NCBI GenBank assembly: GCA_910578285.1
Contig: CAJTQL010000006.1
Location: 68,241 to 121,930, forward strand
Direction of reading: 5' to 3'
DNA: 53,690 nt
Source: an uncultured Helicobacteraceae bacterium
GTDB taxonomy: Bacteria; Campylobacterota; Campylobacteria; Campylobacterales; Helicobacteraceae
Part shown: in pieces, positions 8,894 through 18,236 of the stretch
How the letters are laid out: each line of letters starts with the position of its first letter
How positions within the stretch are numbered: the first letter of the stretch is position 1
Notes under the pieces: generated by a model
The model's input: the letters and a program-made list of their open reading frames with translations, nothing else
Told to the model about the DNA's origin: nothing
Databases searched by the model: none
Made by a program: the position numbers and the translations under genes

Positions 8894-10375
8894 ATGGAAT
8901 TTTTTACATTTGAATCTGTCTATCCAGAAGTCGATTGGACGATTGTGCGCACTGTCTCCAATTGGATTTTCCTCCTTGCACTTGCCTATTATTTTTTAAC
9001 AAACCTACAATGGTATAGCTACAAAATCTTTCGTGTTCTTTTTCGTCATCATAAATGGCGTTGGCATATCTACTATTTTTTCTTTCCTATCATACTTTTT
9101 ATCTATGCAGGTGATATTTTCTATCTCTATTTCTATATTTTCTATCTTCCTTTTTTAATTTATTGGGCAAAATATCTTGATAAACCATTAGTGCTAACCA
9201 ACAGAATTGGACGCTTTCTTTTTATCTATATTGCGCTACTACTTTTTGATGAGATTCTACATTCTGGTCTCTCCAGCCCCATAAAAAACAACGCCCTCTA
9301 TCTTTTGCCTCTTGTATTCACTATTTTCATTAGCAACGCAACCGAGTTGGTGCTCTTGCGGCAATATGCAAAAGTTGCAAAAGAAAAGATTTTGAGCCTG
9401 CAAAAACTCAAAGTCATCGCTATCACAGGCAGTTTTGGTAAAACAAGCCTCAAAAATTTTCTTGCACAAATTCTTAGCGAAAAATTCCAAGTCTATGCCA
9501 CACCGCGCAGCGTGAATACATTCGCTGGAATCGTGAGCGATATCAACACAAATCTACCTGATTTTAGCGAATTCTATGTTGTTGAGGCTGGTGCGCGTGC
9601 GCCCGGAGATATTCTACAAATCGCTCGCCTTGTGTTGCCACAATATGGCATTGTGGGCAAGATTGGCTCGGCACATATGGAATATTTCAAGACACTCGAG
9701 ACAATCCGCGACACCAAATTCGAGCTTGCTCAAAGCGAGCGCATGGAGAAGTTATATAGCTACAAGGACAACGAGATTCCAGAAGGCATTAGCGCTGTGC
9801 CCTTTCCGGGCGCAATGCGCAAGATTGTCGCCACACTCGATGGGTTGAGCTTCGAGCTTGAAATCAACCAAAAATTCTATGCGTTTGAAAGCGAGATTCT
9901 TGGCATATTCAATGCCCAAAATATCGCAGGCGCAATCCAAATTGCCTATGATTTGGGTATGGATATTAACACAATCCAAAAAGAAGTCAAGAAGCTCGCA
10001 CCTGTTCCACATCGACTCAATCGCGTCAATGCAAACGGAAAAATCATTCTCGATGATAGCTTCAACGGCAATCTTGAGGGCATGCTCGAAGCCATTCGGC
10101 TCGCGTCTTTGCACAAAGGGCGCAAAGTGATTATCACTCCCGGCTTGGTCGAAAGCACAAAAAAAGAAAATATTCGCCTTGCCCAAGCAATCGATAAACA
10201 CTTCGCTATCGCGATTCTAACGGGCGAACTCAATAGCGCAATTTTGAGCGAGAATATCACAATTGCTTCAAAGATTATCCTCAAAGAAAAGCGCGCTCTT
10301 GAATCGGTACTCAAAGCGAGCACACAAGCTGGCGACCTCATTCTCTTTGCTAATGATGCGCCAAGCTATATCTAG
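8894..10375 (+). CDS. murF: UDP-N-acetylmuramoyl-tripeptide--D-alanyl-D-alanine ligase MurF
   Basis: The 493-residue Mur ligase adds D-Ala-D-Ala to the UDP-MurNAc-tripeptide. The ATP-binding P-loop is ITGSFGKTSLKNFL (about residues 178-191), followed by the central-domain motif YVVEAGAR and the C-terminal ligase domain (ILDDSFNGNLEGMLEAIRL). The first 150 residues contain several aromatic-rich hydrophobic segments, so this MurF is membrane-anchored at its N-terminus, as in other epsilonproteobacteria and unlike soluble E. coli MurF. It lies in the ddl operon, 9 bases after the hydrolase. Confidence 0.95.
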   Translation: MEFFTFESVYPEVDWTIVRTVSNWIFLLALAYYFLTNLQWYSYKIFRVLFRHHKWRWHIYYFFFPIILFIYAGDIFYLYFYIFYLPFLIYWAKYLDKPLVLTNRIGRFLFIYIALLLFDEILHSGLSSPIKNNALYLLPLVFTIFISNATELVLLRQYAKVAKEKILSLQKLKVIAITGSFGKTSLKNFLAQILSEKFQVYATPRSVNTFAGIVSDINTNLPDFSEFYVVEAGARAPGDILQIARLVLPQYGIVGKIGSAHMEYFKTLETIRDTKFELAQSERMEKLYSYKDNEIPEGISAVPFPGAMRKIVATLDGLSFELEINQKFYAFESEILGIFNAQNIAGAIQIAYDLGMDINTIQKEVKKLAPVPHRLNRVNANGKIILDDSFNGNLEGMLEAIRLASLHKGRKVIITPGLVESTKKENIRLAQAIDKHFAIAILTGELNSAILSENITIASKIILKEKRALESVLKASTQAGDLILFANDAPSYI

Positions 10376-10383
10376 GAGGACAC

Positions 10384-10884
10384 ATGGACAATCTCTATGC
10401 CCCATGGCGCAGTGCATATTTTGAGAAAAAGCCCGATGGCTGCATCTTTTGCCATATTGCAGCACATGCAGCAGACGACAACGCAAACAAAGTTTTTTAT
10501 CGCGATTCGCTTTGCTATGGGGTGATGAACAAATACCCCTACACGCCCGGGCATTGCATGCTCATTCCGCTTGTACATGTCGATTCTCCCACATTGCTAG
10601 ACAATTCGCATTGGCTGCACCTCAACACACTTGCGCGCGCGCTCTGTTCGATTCTGCTCGAAGGCTATGGTGCACAGGGAGTGAATATGGGCGCAAACAT
10701 TCGGCAAAGCGCAGGTGCAGGAATCCCCGACCATCTGCACCTACACTTTGTGCCGCGCTATCGTGGCGACACCAACTTTATCACCGCCATTGCTGATTTG
10801 CGCGTTTATGGAGTCGATTTTGAGCAAATCTTTACAAAAATCAAGCAGCTTAGCGACAGATTCCTTGCACCCTTGCGAGCATAA
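10384..10884 (+). CDS. HIT-family nucleotide hydrolase/transferase
   Basis: The 166-residue protein has a CxxC pair near the N-terminus (GCIFCHIAA, about residues 19-27) and the histidine-triad motif HLHLHFVPR near residue 119, preceded by the family's NIRQSAGAGIPDH-type loop. It resembles the Ap4A phosphorylase-like HIT branch that acts on dinucleoside polyphosphates or nucleoside phosphoramidates; the actual substrate is unknown. The start has an AGGAGG site. It is the fourth gene of the ddl operon, and its 3' end overlaps the next gene's apparent start in another frame. Confidence 0.93.
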   Translation: MDNLYAPWRSAYFEKKPDGCIFCHIAAHAADDNANKVFYRDSLCYGVMNKYPYTPGHCMLIPLVHVDSPTLLDNSHWLHLNTLARALCSILLEGYGAQGVNMGANIRQSAGAGIPDHLHLHFVPRYRGDTNFITAIADLRVYGVDFEQIFTKIKQLSDRFLAPLRA

Positions 10885-11299
10885 ACTTGCGCTGTTCTTT
10901 GCTATTGTCCGCGAACAACATCTGCTCAACCTCGCTGTGTTGCGCAAAAATACGCCATATTGCGCAAACCTCTTCTATGTCTTCGAGCCACCCTTTTCGC
11001 TCATTGTTGCAAGCAACGCACAAAGCAAACACATCAAGGCGGCGCTTGCCAACCCGCATGTTGCCGGCACAATCGCGAGCAATGCAAATAACATTCGCGG
11101 TATTCGTGGCATTCAATTCTTGGGCACTCTAGCAAAAGCAAACACGACACAACAAGAACTCTATATCGCCCGTTTTCCAATAGCTCAAACGATTCATAGC
11201 GATTTTTGGAATCTCACGATTGAATGGGCGAAAATCACCGACAATACGTTTTTAGGATTGGGGAGAAAGAAACAGATTGGGCACAAGATGTCAAAATAA
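10808..11299 (+). CDS. Pyridoxamine-5'-phosphate-oxidase-like (FMN-binding split barrel) protein
   Basis: The reading frame shows a small split-barrel flavin-binding fold: a short N-terminal helix, then FFAIVREQHLLNLAVL and a middle beta region (FEPPFSLIVASN, HVAGTIAS). It resembles YhbP/PNPOx-like proteins of about 150 residues. The start is uncertain. ATG 10808 overlaps the HIT gene by 77 bases and has no clear ribosome site; TTG 10865 would give a more usual length and overlap by 20 bases. Translational coupling with the HIT gene is likely. Function unknown. Confidence 0.7.
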   Translation: MESILSKSLQKSSSLATDSLHPCEHKLALFFAIVREQHLLNLAVLRKNTPYCANLFYVFEPPFSLIVASNAQSKHIKAALANPHVAGTIASNANNIRGIRGIQFLGTLAKANTTQQELYIARFPIAQTIHSDFWNLTIEWAKITDNTFLGLGRKKQIGHKMSK

Positions 11300-11390
11300 T
11301 GCGCTATGGCTACCACAATGACAATTGGGGTGTTGTGTTGCCCTAACAACGTTGCAGATTTCTTATGAACCAATGCAAGATTCCATGAAT

Positions 11391-12377
11391 CTAACGAATC
11401 ACTCGTTCATTCACGAGCTGCGAGAAGATTTCGGCGAGCTCATCGACACGTCTTTGCATAATGTCGCGCAAGCATTCTTCGGACACCTCACATGCATCGC
11501 GTTTGCGCAACCATGCAATCTGCTTGATTTTGAGCGGCGGATAAAACGGCACAATGTTATTATAATATGCCGCAATGCGCAAATCCAAATCGCCTAGCTC
11601 GGGCTTTTTGCAAATCGTCTGTTCGCTCTCTAATGTCGCTTTGGTGCAATCAAAGCTCACCTGTGGAGCAAAATGCGTGGGGTAATAATGCGCCGCAATG
11701 AATATCGGCGTTGCCTCGTTGCGCTCACCAAGAAAGGGCGCGGCGCCATCGGCAACAGTAATTGTCAGCCCATTTTCCTTGCGTGTGGTAAAGCTCGTTG
11801 TGCCTGTGCCTGTAGCATTGGCAATCGCCGCACTCGACACATTCGCGCGAAAAACGGGATGCAAGTCGATATGTAAGCCTTGCTCGGTTTTGCGCACGCG
11901 CACCTTTTGCCCTCTGCCCATAAAATGCAAAATTCCCGAACGCTCGCTCAAAAGTTCAAGCACAATCCATTCGGCATCGCCGCGCATTGTATCAGAATTG
12001 CGAAATTCCTCACGTTCGCCCGTGCTGCCCGAATATGTGCGCAGCTCAAACACGAGCGGGCAAAGATTTTGTTCACATGCAAATTCCGAAGGCATGCCGC
12101 TATAATCATCACCACCAATGCGATAGACGCGCACAAAAAGTGGACTTTTGCCCTCACGCGTAACAATCTTTTGTGGTTCATATACGACATTACTAAAGCT
12201 TGTAATCTCTTTCCAAGCATGGGAATAATCAACATATGTTGGCTTTTCGTCCATCAGCTTTTGCAAAAAAGCACGCTTTTGCATGCTTGCATTGTCATCT
12301 TGTGTAATCGTGCGCAACTCGGCAGACGCGAATGCACAAACAGCGCAAACAATCGCGAGCAGCCGCCACATCAGCAA
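11391..12377 (-). CDS. Secreted protein with C-terminal LprI-type (DUF1311) domain
   Basis: This 328-residue protein begins with a signal peptide (MLMWRLLAIVCAVCAFASA, cleavage probably after ASA), so it is periplasmic or surface-exposed. Residues about 240-320 have the LprI/DUF1311 pattern: FDCTKATLESEQTICKKPEL, then LDLRIAAYYN, then WLRKRDAC and CLRDIMQRRVDEL, with four conserved cysteines likely to pair. LprI of mycobacteria inhibits lysozyme; that activity here is inference. The middle region (about 60-235) is not recognised. Its start overlaps the methyltransferase stop by 7 bases. Confidence 0.75.
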   Translation of the reverse strand: MLMWRLLAIVCAVCAFASAELRTITQDDNASMQKRAFLQKLMDEKPTYVDYSHAWKEITSFSNVVYEPQKIVTREGKSPLFVRVYRIGGDDYSGMPSEFACEQNLCPLVFELRTYSGSTGEREEFRNSDTMRGDAEWIVLELLSERSGILHFMGRGQKVRVRKTEQGLHIDLHPVFRANVSSAAIANATGTGTTSFTTRKENGLTITVADGAAPFLGERNEATPIFIAAHYYPTHFAPQVSFDCTKATLESEQTICKKPELGDLDLRIAAYYNNIVPFYPPLKIKQIAWLRKRDACEVSEECLRDIMQRRVDELAEIFSQLVNERVIR

Positions 12378-13933
12378 ATTCCCAATTGCTTAAAAATCGG
12401 CAAGCGATTGTTCAAGAAATCTTGCGTCATCTTGTCAATCTCGGCGATGTTTTCAGAATCTTCGTTGAGCACCTTGCCATCTTTCACATGCTTTCTACCT
12501 TGGGGTTTATAGATGTCCCAGATATATTGCGAGAGTTCTTTTTGAGTTTTTCTGTTTTCGATATATCCTTTGATAAGCAGCTGCATTGTTTCGGGAATCA
12601 CAATTCCACTTCCAGTCAGCGGGCTTGCAACAAAGACACTGCTACTTCTGAACATCTGTTGTTCAAACAGATTCCGATTGTATGCATCGGCTTGTTTCTT
12701 AACTTTTGTGCTAATTTTTTGGCAAGGCAAACACATGCCTTGTGCAACCAAAATGCTCAAAGCATTGAGCAATTGCGGGAATGGAATCTGTGTTGCCTCA
12801 AAAATCTCACGCACAACTTTGGGCGCAAAGCTCTTTTGAGTGAGTATGTCGAGTACTTTATCATAAATCTCCTTTGCAAGCTCGGCTTCACCTCGTGGTG
12901 TGCCAATCTTGTTCTTAAACTCGTTGAGTGGTTTTATCATAACAAATTCGGTGTTGAGAATCTTTTGCGAAACCTCAAGTGGATTAAGACTTGCATGTCC
13001 TTTTTGGTAGATGTCTGTGCGGAATTGTCGATTGACATAAAAGTCTTTGAGTTGTTCACGGAAAATCTTGTTCTTAATTGATTTTAAGAATGTTAAACCT
13101 TCGGGTGAGATATTCAAATCCTCATAATGTTCCAAAATCTTTGCATTGCAAGCATAATTACATTTTGTCATGTTTTCCATACGCGCCACAATGTCGCTAT
13201 ACCAAAAACAATCCCATGCGGCATTGAGATATTCATGGGCAATATAGCTTGTTTTGTCTGTTGTTGTGAATTTCTTGAGTTCTTCGAGCAGCTTTTGATT
13301 CTGTGGCGTGGTTTTCATATATGCCGATTCGGTTTTGAGAAATGCCTCAAAGAAATTGAGCATGTTGGGAATCTTGTCGAGCATACTGCCACTGCTGTGC
13401 TCGGAGAAAAGCTTAAATAAATGTCGCGCGGGCGCTTTGGGCGACCAGCCGGGGTAGCAGTTGTAGGAATTATACACAACGCCGCCGGGCTTGAGCGTTT
13501 GGCGGATAATGCGCAACATCGTGTCTTGGATTGCGCGGTTGACCCATGTGAAGATTCCATGAAAGACGATATAATCAAATTGTGGCTTCTCATCTGCAAA
13601 ACGTGCAAGCAATTCATCGAAACTTTCGTCATACAATACCACATTATTGCCCCCTCCGCCTCGCATATTGCTACGCGCCATAAACGCATGTGAAGGGTTG
13701 AAGTCTGTGCCGACAAACTGCCCATCGTATGTTGCTGCATGGATATTGATACTCGTGCCGCGCCCAAAGCCAAGCTCGAGATAGCGGATTCCATCCTCGA
13801 CCCCCACCTTGTGGCGCAAACCCACATCAAATCCTGCAATCGTCAAATTGAGATTAAGCAACATCGGGCTCATCTCGACCACATAGCCGTCAATATATTC
13901 TTCTTCGGTGAAATAGCCAGCACTCCAAGACAT
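12371..13933 (-). CDS. Class I SAM-dependent methyltransferase with methyltransferase-regulatory domain
   Basis: The product is 520 residues from the ATG at 13931-13933, which has AAGGAT upstream; the frame extends 13 codons further but that part looks non-native. The SAM-binding glycine-rich loop is YLELGFGRGTSIN (about residues 46-58), followed by DYIVFHGIFTWV (motif IV region) and LKPGGVVYNSYNCYPGW. The C-terminal half resembles the 'methyltransferase regulatory domain' found in this architecture. The substrate is unknown; some relatives modify small molecules or surface sugars. It is convergent with nothing nearby and is followed by the LprI-domain gene. Confidence 0.85.
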   Translation of the reverse strand: MSWSAGYFTEEEYIDGYVVEMSPMLLNLNLTIAGFDVGLRHKVGVEDGIRYLELGFGRGTSINIHAATYDGQFVGTDFNPSHAFMARSNMRGGGGNNVVLYDESFDELLARFADEKPQFDYIVFHGIFTWVNRAIQDTMLRIIRQTLKPGGVVYNSYNCYPGWSPKAPARHLFKLFSEHSSGSMLDKIPNMLNFFEAFLKTESAYMKTTPQNQKLLEELKKFTTTDKTSYIAHEYLNAAWDCFWYSDIVARMENMTKCNYACNAKILEHYEDLNISPEGLTFLKSIKNKIFREQLKDFYVNRQFRTDIYQKGHASLNPLEVSQKILNTEFVMIKPLNEFKNKIGTPRGEAELAKEIYDKVLDILTQKSFAPKVVREIFEATQIPFPQLLNALSILVAQGMCLPCQKISTKVKKQADAYNRNLFEQQMFRSSSVFVASPLTGSGIVIPETMQLLIKGYIENRKTQKELSQYIWDIYKPQGRKHVKDGKVLNEDSENIAEIDKMTQDFLNNRLPIFKQLGIC

Positions 13934-14003
13934 TTTTATCCTTTTTATTCTATACTTGCACAATTGTAGCACAAAACATCGTGAGAATCAAGCGTACACA
14001 AGG

Positions 14004-14080
14004 TGAGATGTTTCGGCTAGCGCCTCAACATGACAAGATGTTTTGTCATTCTGAACCTGCTTGCAGGTGAAGAATCTCAA
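14004..14080. repeat. Dispersed palindromic repeat, copy 1
   Basis: The stretch contains GAGATGTTTCGGC, CCTCAACATGACAA and TTTGTCATTCTGAACCTGC, followed by a short hairpin CCTGCTTGCAGG. The same blocks recur near 43590, 48944, 51526 and 53594. On the other strand the first block reads as TTGTCATGTTGAG..., the widespread element that encodes HVERSETS when translated. Confidence 0.8.
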
Positions 14081-14151
14081 CACGACACACAATGTGCGCG
14101 AGTTGGAATCGTTTTTGCTGTGTTTGTTGTAGAAAAACTAAGGAGTAGGCA

Positions 14152-14460
14152 ATGATTCATTCAGGACATCTGACCAAACATTCAGGGCTGTTTTCACATC
14201 TCAAAGAAAGCATTAGCAAAGGACAAGGCGACTCATCAATGGGACAAGAATATGCCGAGCTTGCGCAGGCATATCAGCGCAACCACAATAAGATTGCGAC
14301 ACTCAACAGCGAAGAAATCGCCAAAACAACACTCACTGATGAACAATATCAAATCCATCTGCAACAACGACAACAGCACGAATTGCAGAAGCAACAAACG
14401 ATTAGCAATAAGGCAAATAAGACAAAAGATGATTCGATTTTAAACGGATTATTGGGCTAA
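14152..14460 (+). CDS. Small hypothetical protein, Gln-rich and helical
   Basis: This 102-residue protein has a good AAGGAG site 8 bases before the ATG. It is hydrophilic, with no signal peptide or membrane segment, and rich in Gln, His and Lys. Residues about 45-90 are predicted helical (ATLNSEEIAKTTLTDEQYQI, then Gln-rich). I do not recognise the family. It is followed after 63 bases by the outer-membrane barrel gene. Confidence 0.65.
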   Translation: MIHSGHLTKHSGLFSHLKESISKGQGDSSMGQEYAELAQAYQRNHNKIATLNSEEIAKTTLTDEQYQIHLQQRQQHELQKQQTISNKANKTKDDSILNGLLG

Positions 14461-14523
14461 ACATTGCCTATTTTTGCTAATATTATCTTTAGGCTTTTGC
14501 CTAGAATCCCAAAAGGAGTTAGC

Positions 14524-15207
14524 ATGAAAAGGCTTTGTTGTATCCTATTGTGTTTCATTGCAAATGCAGCGCCATTGACGCTTGCTAATCCTTCTAAAGA
14601 TTATGGCGTGAAAGGCAAAACAACTCTTAGCCTTTCGCAATCAACAAAAACACTCAAAGCAGGCACTCTTGCAAACAACGATTCGCTACATGGCGGCACA
14701 CAAACGCAAGTTACGCTCGGGCATAGCTTCGTCTATACACCACGTTCCGATTTAGAATTTATGCTTGCCGCAGATGGCAGCTATCGCGAGAATGAAAAAA
14801 TCAGCTTTGTGCGCTACAACCAAGAAGGCAGCATTGCCTTGAATAGTTTTTGGCTTGGGGCAAGCTATGTTAGCCCATTTTTTGACGACTTCTCGCCAAC
14901 ATTCAGTGCACGCACTGGGAGCTTGCAAAATGCGACATCTTATTTTGTCGCCTTGACACTAAAATTGCAACTTACCGAACGCGCCGCGCTCGCGACAACA
15001 TGGGAACGGCATTTCTATCAGCTCAAGCCCCAAGAGTTTGGCTGGCGCAGTTCATCAGAACATTATGCCATCTCGACAATCAGCGCGGAATATAGCTACA
15101 CAATCAATCCAAATCTCGATTTCTCGTTTGCCGTGATTCGGCGCGGCAGTGGCGGGGAACGCATGGCTGAAAACCGCTATTTGTTGAGTATTCGAAGGCT
15201 CTTTTGA
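14524..15207 (+). CDS. Outer-membrane beta-barrel-like protein
   Basis: From ATG 14524 (AAAAGGAG upstream) the product is 227 residues. It starts with a signal peptide (MKRLCCILLCFIANAAPLTLA). The mature part alternates polar and hydrophobic residues in strand-length blocks (FMLAADGSYREN, GSIALNSFWLGASYV, YFVALTLKLQLTER) and ends LLSIRRLF, with the terminal Phe expected of proteins handled by the BAM machinery. The exact family is not recognised. Its stop overlaps the next ATG by one base, so the two are translationally coupled. Confidence 0.75.
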   Translation: MKRLCCILLCFIANAAPLTLANPSKDYGVKGKTTLSLSQSTKTLKAGTLANNDSLHGGTQTQVTLGHSFVYTPRSDLEFMLAADGSYRENEKISFVRYNQEGSIALNSFWLGASYVSPFFDDFSPTFSARTGSLQNATSYFVALTLKLQLTERAALATTWERHFYQLKPQEFGWRSSSEHYAISTISAEYSYTINPNLDFSFAVIRRGSGGERMAENRYLLSIRRLF

Positions 15208-16511
15208 TGCGCTGGCTTTGCTGTCTCTTTGCGCTATTTGTGGGAGGTTGCACGCTCGCCCCCACACCCACAGAGGAATTCGCCGTGCCGCCCATTTTGC
15301 TTGAAGATGTGGCGCAAAATCTTGACTACACACTCACAAAAGACGCACAAGAACGATTCGTTGCGGCATATCGCAAAAAGCATTTTGGCATTTGGAAGCA
15401 AAAAAATCCGTCCGATTGGTCATGGGCTGTGGAGATTGCGCGCAAGAATCCCGGAATTGGCGAAAATCTCTTGCCAAACGATACAGAATGGATTGAATCC
15501 CTTATCGCAAACGCAGATTTGCAATCTGCCCCAACATGGCAAGCGGCAATCGTTGTCGCCGATAGCCCCTTGCGCCAAATGCCGACCAAGAAGCCTTATT
15601 TTTTGCCCTCTACAATCGCGGGAGAGGGCTATCCCTTTGACCATTGGCAAAATTCGGCAGTCTTTGCAAGCACACCTGTGCTGATTGAGCGCAAAAGCAA
15701 AGACGGCGCATGGCTTTTGGTGCATGCAAGCTTTGTCTCGGGTTGGATAGAATCGCGCAATGTCGCGCGCGTGCATGAACGCGACCAAGAGCGCATGCAA
15801 ACACTTGCGCTGTTTGTGCCCACAAGCGACAATCTCACGTTACACGCACCAAACGGGCTGTGGCTCGACAACGCACGCATAGGCAAGATTTTTGTCGGGC
15901 AACAAACCAAAAACGGAATCGTTGCGCACATTCCGCAACGCGCATTAGATGGCTTTGTCGTTTGGGCAAAAACACAGCCGACACAGCAGCTGCAAGCTTT
16001 CCCGCTTGATTTTACCCAACAAAATGTGCAAACCATTGCCGCACAATTGCTTGGCGAAAAATATGGCTGGGGCGGGCTGCTTGGCAACCGCGATTGCTCG
16101 GCGATGTTGCGCGATTTTTGGAGTAGCTTTGGACTATGGCTACCGCGCAATTCGGGCGCACAGGCTCAAGTCGAGCAAGGCGAAATACTCGAGCTTGGCA
16201 TGTACGCGCCGCATGAAAAAGAGCAGCTCATTTTAGCAAAAGGCAAGGCATGGGGCAGCTTATTGTGGCTTTCTGGGCACATCGTCCTCTATGTGGGCGA
16301 GCACAATCAAAAGGCGATTGTGTTCCATAATCTCTGGGGATTGCGCGTGATTGAAGGCACACAAGAAAGCCGCGCGATTGTAGGCAGAAGCATTTTGAGC
16401 GATTTGTGGCTAGGACTTGAGCTGCCAAACCGCGTTCCTGATATGCTGCTTATCGATAGAATCGCGACCATGCGTACTCTATTGCTGCCTGACGACATAC
16501 AACCTCATTAG
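15207..16511 (+). CDS. SH3-domain lipoprotein with NlpC/P60 peptidase domain
   Basis: The product is 434 residues from ATG 15207. The signal peptide ends in a lipobox (FALFVGGC, Cys at about residue 15), so it is a lipoprotein. SH3b-like segments occupy the middle (about 100-270). The C-terminal domain has NlpC/P60 features: YGWGGLLGNRDCSAMLRDF, with the nucleophile Cys in the RDCSAM position, and a distal His in SGHIVLYVGEH. Such enzymes cut peptidoglycan stem peptides. Coupled to the upstream barrel gene. Confidence 0.88.
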   Translation: MRWLCCLFALFVGGCTLAPTPTEEFAVPPILLEDVAQNLDYTLTKDAQERFVAAYRKKHFGIWKQKNPSDWSWAVEIARKNPGIGENLLPNDTEWIESLIANADLQSAPTWQAAIVVADSPLRQMPTKKPYFLPSTIAGEGYPFDHWQNSAVFASTPVLIERKSKDGAWLLVHASFVSGWIESRNVARVHERDQERMQTLALFVPTSDNLTLHAPNGLWLDNARIGKIFVGQQTKNGIVAHIPQRALDGFVVWAKTQPTQQLQAFPLDFTQQNVQTIAAQLLGEKYGWGGLLGNRDCSAMLRDFWSSFGLWLPRNSGAQAQVEQGEILELGMYAPHEKEQLILAKGKAWGSLLWLSGHIVLYVGEHNQKAIVFHNLWGLRVIEGTQESRAIVGRSILSDLWLGLELPNRVPDMLLIDRIATMRTLLLPDDIQPH

Positions 16512-16524
16512 GAAAAGGGATTCT

Positions 16525-16734
16525 ATGAATACAAACAACGAAACCGAAGCAATCGCCTTGCGCGCTGTCAAAATCGCTATTGTCGCATGTATCTTGTTGC
16601 TGTGTTTGGGTAGCATTGGAATCTGGATTATGATGAACCAAATTGCCGCCACAGGGCAGATGAGCCATAAGCTCAACAATCTCGAACAGCGGCTCGAGCG
16701 GCTCGAGCAGACATCGGGGCGAGATGGGCAATAG
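16525..16734 (+). CDS. Small single-pass membrane protein
   Basis: The 69-residue protein has one hydrophobic helix (about residues 17-36: KIAIVACILLLCLGSIGIWI), then a charged coiled-coil tail (LNNLEQRLERLEQ). It starts 13 bases after the NlpC/P60 gene with an AAAAGGG-like site, so it is probably the last gene of that operon. Family unknown; the topology would place the coiled coil in the periplasm or cytoplasm depending on orientation. Confidence 0.65.
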   Translation: MNTNNETEAIALRAVKIAIVACILLLCLGSIGIWIMMNQIAATGQMSHKLNNLEQRLERLEQTSGRDGQ

Positions 16735-16922
16735 TGTGAGCGATTGTGGAATCACAAAAGATTCGAGCTATCATCGTTGCGAGGCGATAGATAAGCAATG
16801 ATTGCTTGAATGTCTTGTATGTCATTGCGAGCGTCTGCTAGGACGCGTGGCAGGCAACATTGGATTACCCAACTTCACAATCCATGCTCAAGTCGCCATT
16901 GCTCACCGATTTGTGAATTGCT
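16735..16922. other. Intergenic region with a dispersed CATTGCGAG-type repeat
   Basis: No gene is seen in this 188-base gap. The stretch at about 16819-16860 (GTCATTGCGAGCG, then a hairpin around GTCTGCTAGGACGCG) is a partial match to a stretch near 36796-36835 (GTCATTGCGAGGG). These look like a second family of non-coding dispersed repeats. Confidence 0.55.
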
Positions 16923-18104
16923 TCAAGAGCCTTTACGAATCTTGCTAATCCACTCCAAAAGCGTCTTTTCAAACCCAATTCCTTTCATCTGCACATATTG
17001 CATGGGCTTAGTCATATAGCGCTGCTGCACGAAGCCGCCATAGTCATGCGGATAAAGATAGTTGCGGCAGTGGTGGCGGATATTTTCTGGAATCGCCTCT
17101 GTGCCTTCTTTGAGCGATTGAAGCGCGCTATCAATAGCAAGATATGCCGCATTGCTCTTGGGACAACATGCGAGATAAATAGCGCATTGCGCAAGAATAA
17201 TGCGCGCTTCGGGCATGCCGATTTGCTGCACAGCACTCAATGTAGCACTTGCGAGCATGAGCGCGTTGGGGTTTGCATTGCCCACATCCTCGCTGGCAAA
17301 AATCGCCATTCTCCGCGCAATGAACGACACATCTTCGCCTTCGTTGAGCCACATTGCGAGATAATAGATTGCTGCATTTTCATCGCTACCACGCAAACTT
17401 TTGATGAATGCGCTCGCGATGTCATAATGCCTGCTGGGTTCATCGCTGCCTCCTTGTAGGGCGTTTGGGCGCAAGCTTTTGAGAATCTCTAGGGAAATGT
17501 GTTCTTGCACACATAGCGCACAATCAAGCAGCTGCAACATCGCGCGCGCATCGCCACTGCTTGAATCAATCAGATAGTTCCGCGCATCTTCTTCGAGCGT
17601 AAAAGTCGCACAATCGCTAGCATTCTGCAACAATTTTGCCAAATCATCTCGCGAAAGCGGATAGAATTCGAACAACATTGCACGTGAGCGAAATGCATGT
17701 GTGAGGCTATGATAGGGATTTTGTGTCGATGCACCAAGCACAATCATGCTTCCTTCTTCCATATAAGGCAATAGCACCTCTTCTTGTGTTTTACTCAACC
17801 GATGAATCTCATCGATAAACACAAGTGGTCTGCGCAATCGATGCGCAAATTCTTTGGCAAAGGCGCGCAGCTCGTCAATCTTGAGCGATGTGGCATTCAT
17901 CAGCTTATAGGGCAGCTCGAGCTGTGTTGCAATCGCGCGCGCCGCGCTTGTTTTGCCGCTGCCCGGAGGTCCAAAAAAAATGGCACTCGGCAGATTCCCG
18001 CTTTCGATAATGCGGCGCAATGGTGCGTTTGGCGCAAACAAATGTGCCTGCCCAACGAGCGAATCGAGCGATTTGGGGCGCAGCAGAAGAGCGAGATGAT
18101 TCAC
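16923..18104 (-). CDS. rarA: Replication-associated recombination protein A (RarA/MgsA AAA+ ATPase)
   Basis: This is an AAA+ clamp-loader-like ATPase of about 393 residues that acts at stalled replication forks. It shows RPKSLDSLVGQAHLF at the N-terminus, Walker A GPPGSGKTSAARAI, Walker B VFIDEIHRL, sensor 1 VLGASTQNP and the C-terminal RarA tetramerisation region (EDVGNANPNALMLA). The open frame runs to 18140 with TTG codons; I prefer GTG 18104 because the usual protein begins just before ALLLRPKSL. No clear ribosome site is seen. It is the third gene of the cbpA-hspR-rarA cluster, as in H. pylori. Confidence 0.92.
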   Translation of the reverse strand: MNHLALLLRPKSLDSLVGQAHLFAPNAPLRRIIESGNLPSAIFFGPPGSGKTSAARAIATQLELPYKLMNATSLKIDELRAFAKEFAHRLRRPLVFIDEIHRLSKTQEEVLLPYMEEGSMIVLGASTQNPYHSLTHAFRSRAMLFEFYPLSRDDLAKLLQNASDCATFTLEEDARNYLIDSSSGDARAMLQLLDCALCVQEHISLEILKSLRPNALQGGSDEPSRHYDIASAFIKSLRGSDENAAIYYLAMWLNEGEDVSFIARRMAIFASEDVGNANPNALMLASATLSAVQQIGMPEARIILAQCAIYLACCPKSNAAYLAIDSALQSLKEGTEAIPENIRHHCRNYLYPHDYGGFVQQRYMTKPMQYVQMKGIGFEKTLLEWISKIRKGS

Positions 18105-18134
18105 GATATAATGCAACCCAAAAAAGGAGCCACA

Positions 18135-18236
18135 ATGCAAACACTCGCACCGCTACTCTTTGTACTCGCCACACTCGCAGTTGTTTTGGTGATGTTTTTT
18201 GTCATCGACAATCCCGTCTTTAATTTTGCTGCTTAA
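18135..18236 (+). CDS. Candidate 33-residue membrane peptide
   Basis: The ATG at 18135 is preceded by AAAAAAGGAG at good spacing. The frame encodes 33 residues, mostly one hydrophobic helix (LLFVLATLAVVLVMFFVI), ending NFAA. It lies between rarA and hspR on the opposite strand and overlaps the hspR 3' end by 17 bases. The ribosome site and clean transmembrane helix argue for translation; its isolation and small size argue caution. It could be a small membrane protein or an antisense-region accident. Confidence 0.45.
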   Translation: MQTLAPLLFVLATLAVVLVMFFVIDNPVFNFAA

